Source: Candidatus Woesearchaeota archaeon (GTDB taxonomy: Archaea; Nanobdellota; Nanobdellia; Woesearchaeales; JAFGLG01). Taken from it: 64,000 bases of DNA. The stretch is taken from NCBI GenBank assembly GCA_016928155.1, contig JAFGLG010000005.1:128451-192450 (forward strand), in the 5' to 3' direction. Positions 20,919-29,596 of this stretch are shown piece after piece; within the stretch, counting starts at the first letter, position 1; every line of letters starts with the position of its first letter. The position numbers were made by a program, and so were the translations under genes. A model generated the notes under the pieces. The model was not told the origin of the DNA, did not search any database, and saw only the letters and a list, made by a program, of their open reading frames with translations.

Positions 20919-22243
20919 TTTCCCTCAATGATACCGATTATCATTGACCTCTTCTCCTCCAGTATCACCTTGTTGTCAGCCTCAATCCTCAGCCTGACAA
21001 GAGGTTCTGTATTCGATTTCCTCAGGCTGAACCACCAATCATCATATTCGATGTACACACCGTCGATGTCAGAGCTCCTGCCGTCAGAGAAAGCAGACTT
21101 GACCCTGCTGAGAACCATGTCTGCATCATCAACCACCATGTTTATCTCTTCAGTATGCGCGTACCTGTCGATCGGAGCAATGAGCTCAGAAAGCCTGCGC
21201 CCGCTCTTTGCCAGTATCGCCAATGCCTTGACAGAGCAGAACAGACCGTCGTCAATGCAGAAATTATCCCTGAACATGACATGACCTGAGAATTCCCCTG
21301 CAAGGATGCCTCCCTCATTGACAAGCTTCTCCTTGTAGAAAGGGTTTCCCACCCTCATCTTTATCGGGATGCCACCATCCTTCCTGACATCTTCCTCCAC
21401 TGCTTTTGAAAACCTCAGGTCATAATACACCTTTTCGCCCTGATGATGCTTCAGCTCATCAGAAGCCAGCAGGGCAAGAAGCATGTCCGGGAAAACCAGT
21501 TCCCCTTTCTCGTCGACAAACTGGCACCTGTCAGCATCACCATCAAAGAAAATGCCGCAATCGGCCTTCTCCATTACAACCCTCTTCTGGAGATCCCTGA
21601 AATTCCCGATCTCATGAGGATTAGCCGGATGATTCGGGAAAGACATGTCCATCTCAGGATACATGTGGATCGCCTCCACAGGCAAGGAATCGAACAGGGG
21701 CCTGGCAGTCAGGGCACCCATGCCATTGCCGTAATCAAACACAATCTTAAGATCCCTGATGCCTTCTGCAAATCCTTTCACATGATCAAGATAATCCTTA
21801 AGCACATCCTTCTGATTGATACTGCCTTTTCTTGCATCATCAAAACTGCCCTTCTCGACCAGTCCCCTGATCTGATCAATGCTGTCTGAATGCATCTGGA
21901 CACCCTTAGGCCTTATGAGCTTGAATGCATTATACTGCGCCGGGTTGTGAGAGGCGCTTATCATGATGCCGCCTGAGTAATTGAAATTGGCAACAGAGAA
22001 GCTCAGCATAGGTGTGGTCACGAGCCCTATATCAACAACATCAGCACCCTGGTCAGTTATCCCATCAGTCAAGGCCTTGAACAATGAGGGTGATGATCCC
22101 CGCATATCCCTGCCAACAACAACTGAATCACACTTCAGAAATGCAACAAATGCCCTGCCTATCTTATATGCGAGCCTCTCATCAAGCTCAACAGGGTACA
22201 CGCCCCTTATATCATATGCTTTGAATACAGATATCCAAATCAC
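20915..22243 (-). CDS. Phosphomannomutase/phosphoglucomutase
   Basis: All four active-site signatures of the alpha-D-phosphohexomutase family are present: phosphoserine loop MISASHNPAQYN, metal loop DGDADRCQF, sugar loop GEFSGHVMF and phosphate loop RKSNTEPLVRL. Length is 442 residues. It interconverts hexose 6- and 1-phosphates to supply sugar nucleotides or glucan synthesis. The first gene of the operon. The annotated start is GTG at 22243, but this GTG lies inside the GAGGTGAT binding site, so the real start could be a non-ATG codon (ATA, 22234) just before the conserved VFKAYDIRG. Confidence 0.95.
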   Translation of the reverse strand: MIWISVFKAYDIRGVYPVELDERLAYKIGRAFVAFLKCDSVVVGRDMRGSSPSLFKALTDGITDQGADVVDIGLVTTPMLSFSVANFNYSGGIMISASHNPAQYNAFKLIRPKGVQMHSDSIDQIRGLVEKGSFDDARKGSINQKDVLKDYLDHVKGFAEGIRDLKIVFDYGNGMGALTARPLFDSLPVEAIHMYPEMDMSFPNHPANPHEIGNFRDLQKRVVMEKADCGIFFDGDADRCQFVDEKGELVFPDMLLALLASDELKHHQGEKVYYDLRFSKAVEEDVRKDGGIPIKMRVGNPFYKEKLVNEGGILAGEFSGHVMFRDNFCIDDGLFCSVKALAILAKSGRRLSELIAPIDRYAHTEEINMVVDDADMVLSRVKSAFSDGRSSDIDGVYIEYDDWWFSLRKSNTEPLVRLRIEADNKVILEEKRSMIIGIIEGK

Positions 22244-22438
22244 CTCACTGCATGGTCAGATAATACAAATGATACAAATAATGCATATGATGCAGATATT
22301 TGATATTATAAAACTTTCTATTTAAATAGAGTGTGTGTCACTACTGAAGAAAAATAAATCAATCAGAAATCATTTCGGTATCAGATATTATTCTGTAATA
22401 TCATTTCACAATATCATTTCACAATACTATTTTGCAAT

Positions 22439-23026
22439 TCATTTCGTGAGATTCAAGGAGAATTCCTGATGATCTATGGCCTGCTCTTCACCATCAATCC
22501 TCGCAGAAACATCATATTTGCACGACATCTCATTAACAGCAGAGAAGTCAGCTAACTTGAACTCGAAGTTGAAAGCAGCGAACCCGCCTGGGAACATCCT
22601 GGAGACATACACCCTCTGCTTCGGGAAGGTAATATCCTTGTAATCCACCAGAAGCCAAAGGCCGCCATAGGTCTTGATATAAACCCCGTTATTTGCACAA
22701 AAAAGAGCTGGAGTGACCAACTGCATCTCCTGGTCCCCTGCATTATCAATCCTGAACTGGACATAAAGATTCTTATCAATATCACATGTGTAATCAGCCT
22801 GATTTGAACATGAACAGGCTTTGTCAGAACACAGCTTGCCATCACCCATGTAATAAATAGTATCAGTGGGACAGAGATCACAGGCTTCTGCAGGAGGAGG
22901 AGTCTCATTCTTTGGCTCTTGCTTTGCTGGAGCAGGAGGGACATATGGCTGAGCATCATCTGTAGAAAAATAATCAACAACCTTTGTGCATCCTCCGACA
23001 AGCATAGCAGCAACTAGGACAAACAA
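22439..23026 (-). CDS. Cysteine-rich lipoprotein
   Basis: A lipobox (LVGGC) follows a short hydrophobic stretch. Next come a proline-rich linker (PYVPPAPAK), a cysteine cluster (CDLCPTD, CSDKACSCSNQ) and a beta-rich domain. The start is uncertain: TTG at 23026 follows AGGTAT, and the frame is open to 23071 without an ATG, so the signal peptide may be longer. The promoter region is shared with the divergent ksgA. The 3' flank (22380-22438) has 13-base near-repeats around ATATCATTTCACA. Confidence 0.65.
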   Translation of the reverse strand: MFVLVAAMLVGGCTKVVDYFSTDDAQPYVPPAPAKQEPKNETPPPAEACDLCPTDTIYYMGDGKLCSDKACSCSNQADYTCDIDKNLYVQFRIDNAGDQEMQLVTPALFCANNGVYIKTYGGLWLLVDYKDITFPKQRVYVSRMFPGGFAAFNFEFKLADFSAVNEMSCKYDVSARIDGEEQAIDHQEFSLNLTK

Positions 23027-23122
23027 AACATACCTGAAAAAATATCTATGGTGATCGATTGTATCCCTCTTTTAACACTCTGATGGATTAATTATTTAAA
23101 TAGTTATTGATACTGGGCATCC

Positions 23123-23887
23123 ATGGACAAGAAGATCGGACAGAATTTCCTCAAGAACACTGATATCGCAGGAAAAATAGTGAAGGCTCTTGAGCTCAAA
23201 AAGGGAGAGAATGTGCTGGAGATAGGCCCAGGAAAAGGAATCCTGACAAGGATAGTCTCAAGAACAAACAAGATCACAGGGGTAGAGCTGGACAAAAGCC
23301 TGGAGCTGCATATCCCAAACACAGATATCATCTATGGCAACTTCCTCGAGACAGAGCTTGATGGGTTCGACAAGATAATCTCAAACCTGCCCTATGACAT
23401 AACAGAGCCCTTCTTTGTCAGGCTGAAGAGCATGAGATTCAAGAAAGGTGTGTTCATGATCGGAGAGAACTTCTATGGGATCATCAAAGACAGGATCGGC
23501 AGGATGGGAAACATGATATGGGCTTATTTCGATGTCGAGCATATCATGGAAGTAAGCAAGAAGGAATTCTACCCACAGCCCAAGACCAGATCCGATGTGA
23601 TATCTGTCATCCCGATCCCAAAGCAGGACATCAAGGAAAGCAAAAGGAGATTCTACAGAGAGATATTTGACCAGGATGACAAAAAGCTCAAGAATGCACT
23701 GCGGGAAGCCCTGACAAGGATAGGCATGACAAAAAGAGAAGCAAAAGAGGATATCGGAAAACACTTCCTGCCAACACTTGATTTCTCTGAAAAAAAAGTG
23801 GATATGCTGAGCAACAGCGAGATGCAGAGATTAGATGGATGCATAACAAAAGCGATAAAAAACAAAAAAATCAATATCTCCTCCTGA
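23123..23887 (+). CDS. ksgA: 16S rRNA (adenine-N6)-dimethyltransferase
   Basis: A 254-residue Dim1/KsgA methyltransferase. The N-terminal GQNFLKNTDIAGKIV, SAM-binding VLEIGPGKGILT, acidic GVELDKSLE, and catalytic SNLPYDITEPFF are in order. It dimethylates two adenines near the 3' end of 16S rRNA. A TATA element (ATTATTTAAATAG) at 23091-23103 lies about 25 bases before the ATG (leaderless). The last 17 bases overlap the convergent lamin-tail gene. Confidence 0.95.
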   Translation: MDKKIGQNFLKNTDIAGKIVKALELKKGENVLEIGPGKGILTRIVSRTNKITGVELDKSLELHIPNTDIIYGNFLETELDGFDKIISNLPYDITEPFFVRLKSMRFKKGVFMIGENFYGIIKDRIGRMGNMIWAYFDVEHIMEVSKKEFYPQPKTRSDVISVIPIPKQDIKESKRRFYREIFDQDDKKLKNALREALTRIGMTKREAKEDIGKHFLPTLDFSEKKVDMLSNSEMQRLDGCITKAIKNKKINISS

Positions 23888-24494
23888 CTGCAAAAAATAC
23901 GAGAATACAGCAAGTGAAAGTGAACAAGGCAGTCAGCAATGAGAACTCCGGAGCCTGGCTCGATACAGAATTCAAGTAACCCGGGGTTCCGCCATTCTCA
24001 GTTGATTCAAGCCACGACGTGCTGGCATTATTGTCCAGAGAAGCATCAATGAGCTCCAATGTATAATTGCTGGCACCGCCCCATGAGCTGTTGTAGAACA
24101 CAGAGTCCATGACCAAATCTGATGCATCCCTCATCTCCAGGAGCTCTCCTGTGTTTGACAGGGAGCTCCATGTGGAATCAAAAAGTGTTCCTGAGAATGA
24201 AGGGAAATCCAGCAGGAACTGGTCAGCATCATCAGTGATTATAGCGTATGAACCGGCAGGAAGAGTGCCTGAGCCCTGGATTAGTGTAAGGGAATGAGCT
24301 GATCCACCCTCGTAGAACCTGAACCCTGTCATGTCGACAGAGGTCTGCTCATTGAAGAGCTCCACCCATTCATGACCTGAATCAGTGCCTGCCGGATCAT
24401 ACATAATCTCGTTTATCACGAGAGCATGAACAAAACCTGCAAATAATATCATTGAAAACACAAAAATCAGCATCTTCAGTCTTGGTTTTATCAT
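23871..24494 (-). CDS. Exported lamin-tail domain (LTD) protein with a PEF-CTERM-like tail
   Basis: After a signal peptide (residues 1-24) comes a lamin-tail domain: INEIMYDPAGTDSGHEWVEL, then GFRFYEGGS, GTLPAGSYAIIT and NGGTPGYLN. The C-terminus is APEFSLL, a hydrophobic segment, and a basic end (RRRY). That arrangement matches the PEF-CTERM sorting signal recognised by archaeosortases, although no archaeosortase is encoded in this window. The start at 24494 follows GGGTGAT. The protein is likely displayed on the cell surface. Confidence 0.82.
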   Translation of the reverse strand: MIKPRLKMLIFVFSMILFAGFVHALVINEIMYDPAGTDSGHEWVELFNEQTSVDMTGFRFYEGGSAHSLTLIQGSGTLPAGSYAIITDDADQFLLDFPSFSGTLFDSTWSSLSNTGELLEMRDASDLVMDSVFYNSSWGGASNYTLELIDASLDNNASTSWLESTENGGTPGYLNSVSSQAPEFSLLTALFTFTCCILVFFAVRRRY

Positions 24495-24649
24495 AAAATC
24501 ACCCTTGAAAATCAAAAGGCATGGGATTTAATATCCTTTTCTGGCCAGAATCCAGAAAGGTTTTCCTGATATGGGAAACCCTCTGTCTGCTGTGAAATTA
24601 TTCTGGAAAAAATCCCGAAAATCAGAAGTTCTCCGGAAAACGTGCCGTC

Positions 24650-25075
24650 TCAACGCATCATCCTCGCCAAAAAGACAGAAAGGACAGAGATGAAAAAAAC
24701 TGATGATAACGCCGACAAGAACAATGAAATGATCCTGAGGAAATCCTGCGTAAAACTCACAAAAAGGCCATGCGGCAGAAAGGCAGGAGATATCAGTAGC
24801 ATGAGCAGGATCGAGATGACATACGGATTCATGCCGAATCTGGCAATCGGGATTGACCGGGTGCATATCAATGCAGATGATATTATCAGGATACTCGCAG
24901 ACAATATCAGCATATGGAACCTGACAGGGAAGATGCCTTTGATGAACAACCACAGCAGCCAGCAGAAAATTCCGGAGTGCGATACAACAAGGAAATCCTT
25001 CACCTTCTCCTTCATGAGCAGCCTGCCGAGGACAAGCAGAGAGACCAGGAAGAGAGCTGAGACAATGTATATCAA
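24650..25075 (-). CDS. Multi-pass membrane protein of unknown function
   Basis: The 141-residue product has about four hydrophobic helices (IYIVSALFLVSLLVLG; IFCWLLWLFIKGIF; LILSASILIISSALIC; YVISILLMLLISPAFL; a fifth near the C-terminus). It overlaps the preceding small membrane gene by 4 bases (ATGA). Overlapping reading frames on either strand lack this coherent membrane pattern. No family is recognised. Confidence 0.65.
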   Translation of the reverse strand: MIYIVSALFLVSLLVLGRLLMKEKVKDFLVVSHSGIFCWLLWLFIKGIFPVRFHMLILSASILIISSALICTRSIPIARFGMNPYVISILLMLLISPAFLPHGLFVSFTQDFLRIISLFLSALSSVFFISVLSVFLARMMR

Positions 25076-25248
25076 GCGAACCCACCGACAAAACCCTTGA
25101 TGAGAATCAGCAGAACAATGAAGCCTGATGACAAGACTATATGGAGGAAGAGCCTTGAGGAATCCTCACCACCCCTGCGGACCTGCAGGAGCTCGACTGC
25201 CACGGATACCAGCACCAGATAGACAAGACAATATGCTTCAGGAGACAT
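25072..25248 (-). CDS. Small two-helix membrane protein
   Basis: About 58 residues with two hydrophobic helices (CLVYLVLVSVAVELLQ and FLHIVLSSGFIVLLILI). An upstream GTG at 25263 overlaps the AGGTGAT motif, so ATG at 25248 is preferred. Its stop overlaps the following membrane gene by 4 bases, so the two are probably one operon and may form a complex. Function unknown. Confidence 0.55.
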   Translation of the reverse strand: MSPEAYCLVYLVLVSVAVELLQVRRGGEDSSRLFLHIVLSSGFIVLLILIKGFVGGFA

Positions 25249-25332
25249 GGATATATCAATCACCTATGGATTCATTAATCTTAGGCATGAAAAACCGGAA
25301 ATTTTTTATATCTGGGATGCCAGGATCATGAC

Positions 25333-26028
25333 ATGCTGAAAACACCAATAATCATGATCAATTTCAAGGCATATGAACAGGCGATCGGGGACAAGGGTGT
25401 GCAGCTGGCGCAGATCTGCGAGATGGTGTCAGTCAAGAGGAACATACCCATCGCGGTCGCTGTGCAGACAGCAGACATCTACAAGATGAGCCACACAGTC
25501 AACATACCTGTGCTTGCGCAGCATGTCGACGCTGACGAATTCGGAAGCCACACAGGAAGCGATATTGCCGAGGACATAGAGCAGAACGGGGCTGTGGGCA
25601 CACTCCTCAACCATTCAGAGCACAGGATGAGGATCGATGTGCTTGAGCAGAGCATTGACCGGGCAAAAAAAGCAGGGCTTGCTACAATTGTGTGCGCCAA
25701 CACACCAGAGATTGCAGAGGCAGTTGCTGTATTCTCTCCTGATTTCATCGCAGTCGAGCCGCCAGAGCTGATCGGTGGGACCATTTCTGTGTCTTCGGCA
25801 AAGCCTGAAGTGATCACAGAGACAGTGAAGCTCGTAAGGAAGGTGGATAAGAGAATCAAGATATTGTGCGGAGCAGGAGTCCACACAGCAGAAGATGTGA
25901 GGATTGCGCTGAAACTTGGGACTGACGGAGTGCTTCTTGCATCAGGGATCACAAAGGCATCTGATCCTGCAAGTGTCCTGAATGAGCTGTGCGACGGCAT
26001 AAGGAAACCCCTTCTCAAACAGGTATAG
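25333..26028 (+). CDS. tpiA: Triosephosphate isomerase, archaeal short form
   Basis: A 231-residue TIM barrel: substrate Lys in INFKAY, catalytic His in LLNHSEHRM, catalytic Glu in VEPPELIG and the phosphate-binding CGAGV and DGVLLASG loops. It interconverts dihydroxyacetone phosphate and glyceraldehyde 3-phosphate in glycolysis. The length is that of the compact, tetrameric archaeal type. A TATA element (TTTTTTATATC, about 25306-25316) precedes the ATG (leaderless). Confidence 0.96.
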   Translation: MLKTPIIMINFKAYEQAIGDKGVQLAQICEMVSVKRNIPIAVAVQTADIYKMSHTVNIPVLAQHVDADEFGSHTGSDIAEDIEQNGAVGTLLNHSEHRMRIDVLEQSIDRAKKAGLATIVCANTPEIAEAVAVFSPDFIAVEPPELIGGTISVSSAKPEVITETVKLVRKVDKRIKILCGAGVHTAEDVRIALKLGTDGVLLASGITKASDPASVLNELCDGIRKPLLKQV

Positions 26029-26088
26029 ACAATTAGGACTACCCTAAAATAGTAAATTATATAAATATCTATTATTGCCTACTGACAC

Positions 26089-26526
26089 ATGGATCTTGTC
26101 AACATAATAAGGGAATCAGAACCGATCCTCGCAGAGCTTGGACAAGCTACGGCAGTAGGCCTGCCAGCATATATAGGAATGTGCGCATTGAGGGGCGCAC
26201 GCAGAGGGACTGATGTGATACAGCAGTTTGCAAGCCCGATAAACATAGGTGTTGGACTGGCTGCAGCAATAGTCTATGCATATTTTCATGAGTTAGATAT
26301 GACTGCACTGCATCACACCTCAGGCATGGTATGGCAGCTGACAGGAGCAGGGGCAGCAGGGGCTGCAATGGGCAGTGTGATAAGACCATTCTACAGGGCG
26401 ACATTAAACCAGGCACAAGGGTTCATCGCAGACTTTCCGCAGAACTCCCCGCGCGGTGCAGCAATCGGAGCAGCAATCGGACCTGTATTGTACGGGATAG
26501 CACATGGGCTCATGAAGTACCTGTGA
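26089..26526 (+). CDS. Hypothetical membrane protein
   Basis: 145 residues with three or four weakly hydrophobic, glycine/alanine-rich segments (ATAVGLPAYIGMCAL; NIGVGLAAAIVYAYF; GAGAAGAAMGSV; GAAIGAAIGPVLYGIA). TATA box ATTATATAAAT at 26056-26066, about 25 bases before the ATG. No family is recognised. Confidence 0.55.
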   Translation: MDLVNIIRESEPILAELGQATAVGLPAYIGMCALRGARRGTDVIQQFASPINIGVGLAAAIVYAYFHELDMTALHHTSGMVWQLTGAGAAGAAMGSVIRPFYRATLNQAQGFIADFPQNSPRGAAIGAAIGPVLYGIAHGLMKYL

Positions 26527-26547
26527 GAACATCACAGAACCAAGACA

Positions 26548-27081
26548 CTACTTGACTTCCACATAGATCTTCTTCACAGGAGCATACTCATTGCCCCCAT
26601 CATATGTGACAAAGGCATCAATGACATAAGTGCAGGCCATAGTCTCCTTCTTCGCCCTTACAGCGACGAGAAATATGAACTGGTCATTGTTCCTTATCGG
26701 CTGGGAGATGACAAGGCTCTGGGATGCTGTGGTGATCTCCAAGGAAGTGGCATCGCACCCCGCAATGGATTTTGGGACTAAAGTCAGGGTGAATGTGTTC
26801 TCTGGGGCCGTGTTCAGCACATTGAGCACGCCGACACCATAGGTCGCGACCTCTGCCTTGCTTATCTCCTTCCTGTTGACAGGAACAGCAACCTTGCTCC
26901 CGTCATAGAGCAGGGACTTTATCTCTCTCTCAGTGGCGGTGTCAAGCTGGAGCTTCAGGGATTCGGCTTTCGTGAAGAACTTGGCCATCAGATAGAAGCT
27001 GCCGCTCAATATGACAATAGAAAGTATCATTATCGTCAGGAAGTTTATCGATAGTTCAAAACCCTTCTTAGATGTCAGCAT
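26548..27081 (-). CDS. Pilin-like protein with class III-type signal
   Basis: 178 residues. SKKGFELSINFLTIMILSIVILSGS is a charged N-terminus followed by a hydrophobic helix typical of archaeal type IV pilin precursors; the globular part is beta-rich with two cysteines (AGCDAT, MACTY). ATG at 27081 is preferred to TTG at 27087. It overlaps the lipoprotein gene by 14 bases and ends a four-gene operon. A structural envelope or pseudopilus role is inferred. Confidence 0.65.
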   Translation of the reverse strand: MLTSKKGFELSINFLTIMILSIVILSGSFYLMAKFFTKAESLKLQLDTATEREIKSLLYDGSKVAVPVNRKEISKAEVATYGVGVLNVLNTAPENTFTLTLVPKSIAGCDATSLEITTASQSLVISQPIRNNDQFIFLVAVRAKKETMACTYVIDAFVTYDGGNEYAPVKKIYVEVK

Positions 27082-28498
27082 TGGCAAAGTTCACCTTTGA
27101 TCTGAACTGGTATTCCTTTATCTCATCAAACACATTCTCCATCTGGCCGCCGAATTTCGAATACTGATATGCACAGTGCACCCTGACCTTGACCTGCTTC
27201 TGGGACTCCTCATCCTCACCCAGAGGAAAATTCACAGGGATGCTGAAGGACTTCATGTCCCTTATCGACTGCAGGGTATTTTCAGAGAACAGATCAATCT
27301 TGCCCAAGAGCAGCTCCCCTTCGACAAGCTCTATCTTATTTATCGTGACAACAGTGGCAAGATCAGGTGAAACAGACACAAGCTCAAGCTTTATGTCAAA
27401 AGAGTCCTTGTTGACATTGAACGGATCATTGAAATTTGACTCCATGTTTATCTTGAACTTCGTGTACGAAAGCTCTGCCGAAAGCGTGCTGAGGCTCTGC
27501 TGGGCAAGCTTCGACTGACAGTCATTCTGGTAGCAGACAGCTGTCATATGGTCTGAGATCTGCCCATCGCACGGCCCGCAGTCGCCCGGACAGGAACACT
27601 TGTTCTCATTCGATTCGCAGATGAAGTTGCCGCACCTGTTGGGTATAGGATCATGGGTGCAGAGCAGAGTTCCCTCGATGCACTCATCCTTTGTAGCCGG
27701 ATTATTGTCATTGCAGTCCACATCATCACAGACATATACCCTGGTCGGGACCAGGAAATTATATTGTGCAGATGCTTTCTCAGTGAAGGAATCCCTCACA
27801 GTCTTCTCTGAACCGAAAGATGTCTTCCTGTATTCATAGAAAACCTTTACGGCGAGTGTCTGGAGACTTTCAGGCTGAGGGAAATCACAGGTTGCTATTA
27901 TCTCTGTTTTCATAGATGCGCCAGGACCCCACATCGGCCTGTTCAGCTCCTTCTCACCAATGACAAACTCCTTGGCTGCAAAACCTGTGCCTGAAGAGCC
28001 CAGTACCTGGATCTTCGATATCATGAAATCCTCTATGCCATCTGACATATCGGTTATCTCGAGCTCCACATCAAAGACAGAGGACTTGACATCAAAAGGC
28101 TGGTCAAGAGTCATCTTGATGTCTGTCTTGAAATCAAAAGTCGACTTGGCGAAGGTGACAGGAGTCCTTGTCTTGCTTCCCTTGACATCAAGCGCGCATT
28201 GGTCATTATCCGGACCGCAGCTGTATTCAAGGCCGGTAAAAGCAGTCGCATTACCTTTAGGACCGCACTTGCCGCAGTCGACCATGCATGTGCATTCGTT
28301 CTCAGAATCCTCGCATACCTTGTTCCCACAGCAGTTCTGCTGAGGACTATACACACATTTTCCGTCAACACATGAGGAATCAAAGCATGTCTTTGCCTGG
28401 CAATCGCTTTTCTTCTCGCACTCCTTGCCGCCGCAGCCAGATAGGATTACAGAGAAAACTAGGATTACAAGAAAAAAAATGAAAATCTTACGGTTCAT
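27068..28498 (-). CDS. Large cysteine-rich lipoprotein
   Basis: 476 residues with a lipobox (VILSGCGGKEC). Two cysteine-knot blocks occur, at about 28-85 and 265-315. Each has the pattern CGNxxCExxEN-C-CxxDCGxC and is followed by a beta-sandwich region that starts with a conserved C-x6-10-C (YSCGPDNDQC; AVCYQNDC), so the protein is an internal duplication. It starts within the stop of the 78-residue membrane gene (4-base overlap). A surface scaffold role together with the flanking pilin-like proteins is inferred. Confidence 0.75.
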   Translation of the reverse strand: MNRKIFIFFLVILVFSVILSGCGGKECEKKSDCQAKTCFDSSCVDGKCVYSPQQNCCGNKVCEDSENECTCMVDCGKCGPKGNATAFTGLEYSCGPDNDQCALDVKGSKTRTPVTFAKSTFDFKTDIKMTLDQPFDVKSSVFDVELEITDMSDGIEDFMISKIQVLGSSGTGFAAKEFVIGEKELNRPMWGPGASMKTEIIATCDFPQPESLQTLAVKVFYEYRKTSFGSEKTVRDSFTEKASAQYNFLVPTRVYVCDDVDCNDNNPATKDECIEGTLLCTHDPIPNRCGNFICESNENKCSCPGDCGPCDGQISDHMTAVCYQNDCQSKLAQQSLSTLSAELSYTKFKINMESNFNDPFNVNKDSFDIKLELVSVSPDLATVVTINKIELVEGELLLGKIDLFSENTLQSIRDMKSFSIPVNFPLGEDEESQKQVKVRVHCAYQYSKFGGQMENVFDEIKEYQFRSKVNFANADI

Positions 28499-28731
28499 TT
28501 TAGGAATTCATATTCCTTAATGATCAGGACCATGAAAAGCACAAGCACAATCGCTCCTGCAACCATATAAGTCAATCCAGACATGATCTGATCAGTGTTG
28601 CCGGTCCTCATGATCCAGACACCTGCAGCCATGATACCAAAACCAAGCCAAAGGAACTTGTCAAGGACAAGCTTCATGATCTCAAATTCCTGGGCAGCTG
28701 AAAGCCTTTTCTTCATCTTCATGGATATCAC
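28495..28731 (-). CDS. Small two-helix membrane protein of the pilin-like operon
   Basis: 78 residues with two transmembrane helices (FLWLGFGIMAAGVWIM and LTYMVAGAIVLVLFMVLII) and a basic N-terminus. It overlaps both neighbours by 4 bases. It could be a membrane platform element for the pilin-like proteins. No family is recognised. Confidence 0.6.
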   Translation of the reverse strand: MISMKMKKRLSAAQEFEIMKLVLDKFLWLGFGIMAAGVWIMRTGNTDQIMSGLTYMVAGAIVLVLFMVLIIKEYEFLK

Positions 28732-29207
28732 CTTACATCAAATGTTATCTGAGTCGAGGCAATGGGCCCCTGAACCGCGTGCACAGACTGGATAGTACAT
28801 ACAACCAGACCCTCAGGCAGTGAGTTCTGGGATATGATAATCCTGAAAGTCTTGTCTGTCCCGGAATCAACGTTCTGAGGCTCACCCTGGACCTGATATG
28901 TGCCGCATGTCAGGAACGGAACAATAGGAGCTGTCTCGAATGAGTTGTATATCTGTATTGTCAGGGCAGTCGCCTTGGCCCTCTGGACACTTATCTGGTC
29001 ACCAGAAGGAGTGACAATCGGCTCTTCAGCGCTTGCCGGCAAATCAGGTTCCGGGACATAAAGCGTCTGGCCGAACTTGGTGAACATCCTCTTAGTGAAT
29101 GCGATACCAAGCCCCAACATTGTAATCGCGAGAACAAGAATAACAATAGCATTGATAGAGAGCTCCATAGAACCTGCTCTTCTTAGCTTACCGCTAAAGA
29201 TTTTCAT
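28728..29207 (-). CDS. Pilin-like protein with class III-type signal
   Basis: 159 residues. The prepeptide is KLRRAGSMELS followed by the hydrophobic helix INAIVILVLAITMLGLG, as in archaeal type IV pilins. The globular domain is beta-rich with two cysteines (TCGTYQ, VVCTIQ). First gene of the operon 29207-26548; GAGGTGAA lies before the ATG. A second pilin-like gene closes the operon, so both may be subunits of the same assembly. Confidence 0.65.
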   Translation of the reverse strand: MKIFSGKLRRAGSMELSINAIVILVLAITMLGLGIAFTKRMFTKFGQTLYVPEPDLPASAEEPIVTPSGDQISVQRAKATALTIQIYNSFETAPIVPFLTCGTYQVQGEPQNVDSGTDKTFRIIISQNSLPEGLVVCTIQSVHAVQGPIASTQITFDVR

Positions 29208-29309
29208 TCAACTTCACCTCTTTTGCCTGACAAAATAATCATAATCAACCAGTTACAAATGGGGTTGGTGCTTTATAAAGGTTTTGATAATTGCAGTATA
29301 TTTTATACA

Positions 29310-29471
29310 GGCTCTGTCCGGAATCTCGCTAACGCTAGGGTTAGTGGCTTCAAAGTCCCTGTTAAAACCAATCCAAAGCTGACATTTCCCGTAGGGAGCT
29401 CCTTTGTCAGCCAGAAAATCACTCATTAGGACTTTGACCCGATGCCACTAACCTACATTCCGGACAGAGCC
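29310..29471. mobile_element. MITE (162 bp) with inverted terminal repeats and 9-bp target duplication
   Basis: Both ends carry GGCTCTGTCCGGAAT in inverted orientation, and the similarity extends inward through GGTTAGTGGC and CAAAGTCC. The 9-base sequence TTTTATACA occurs directly at 29301-29309 and 29472-29480, a target-site duplication. It has no coding capacity and an inner GCTGACA/TGTCAGC inverted pair. A near-identical copy begins at 63914. End sequence and 9-base duplication resemble the IS903-like part of the IS5 family, but no transposase is in the window to prove it. Confidence 0.9.
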
Positions 29472-29596
29472 TTTTATACAGAAACATTTAAATGCAGAGA
29501 ATCTCTTGATTTTCTTATTTAAAGGATGGGGGATCACAGGAATTTCCAATACCTTTAAAAACAAGCCCTTTTCATCAGAAAAACCAGGTAACAAAT

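Noticed and set aside
24642-25100. Plus-strand frame of 152 codons over the small membrane genes
   Set aside because: Lys/Arg/Ser-rich with no ordered pattern, while the reverse strand gives coherent membrane helices with a 4-base overlap between two genes.
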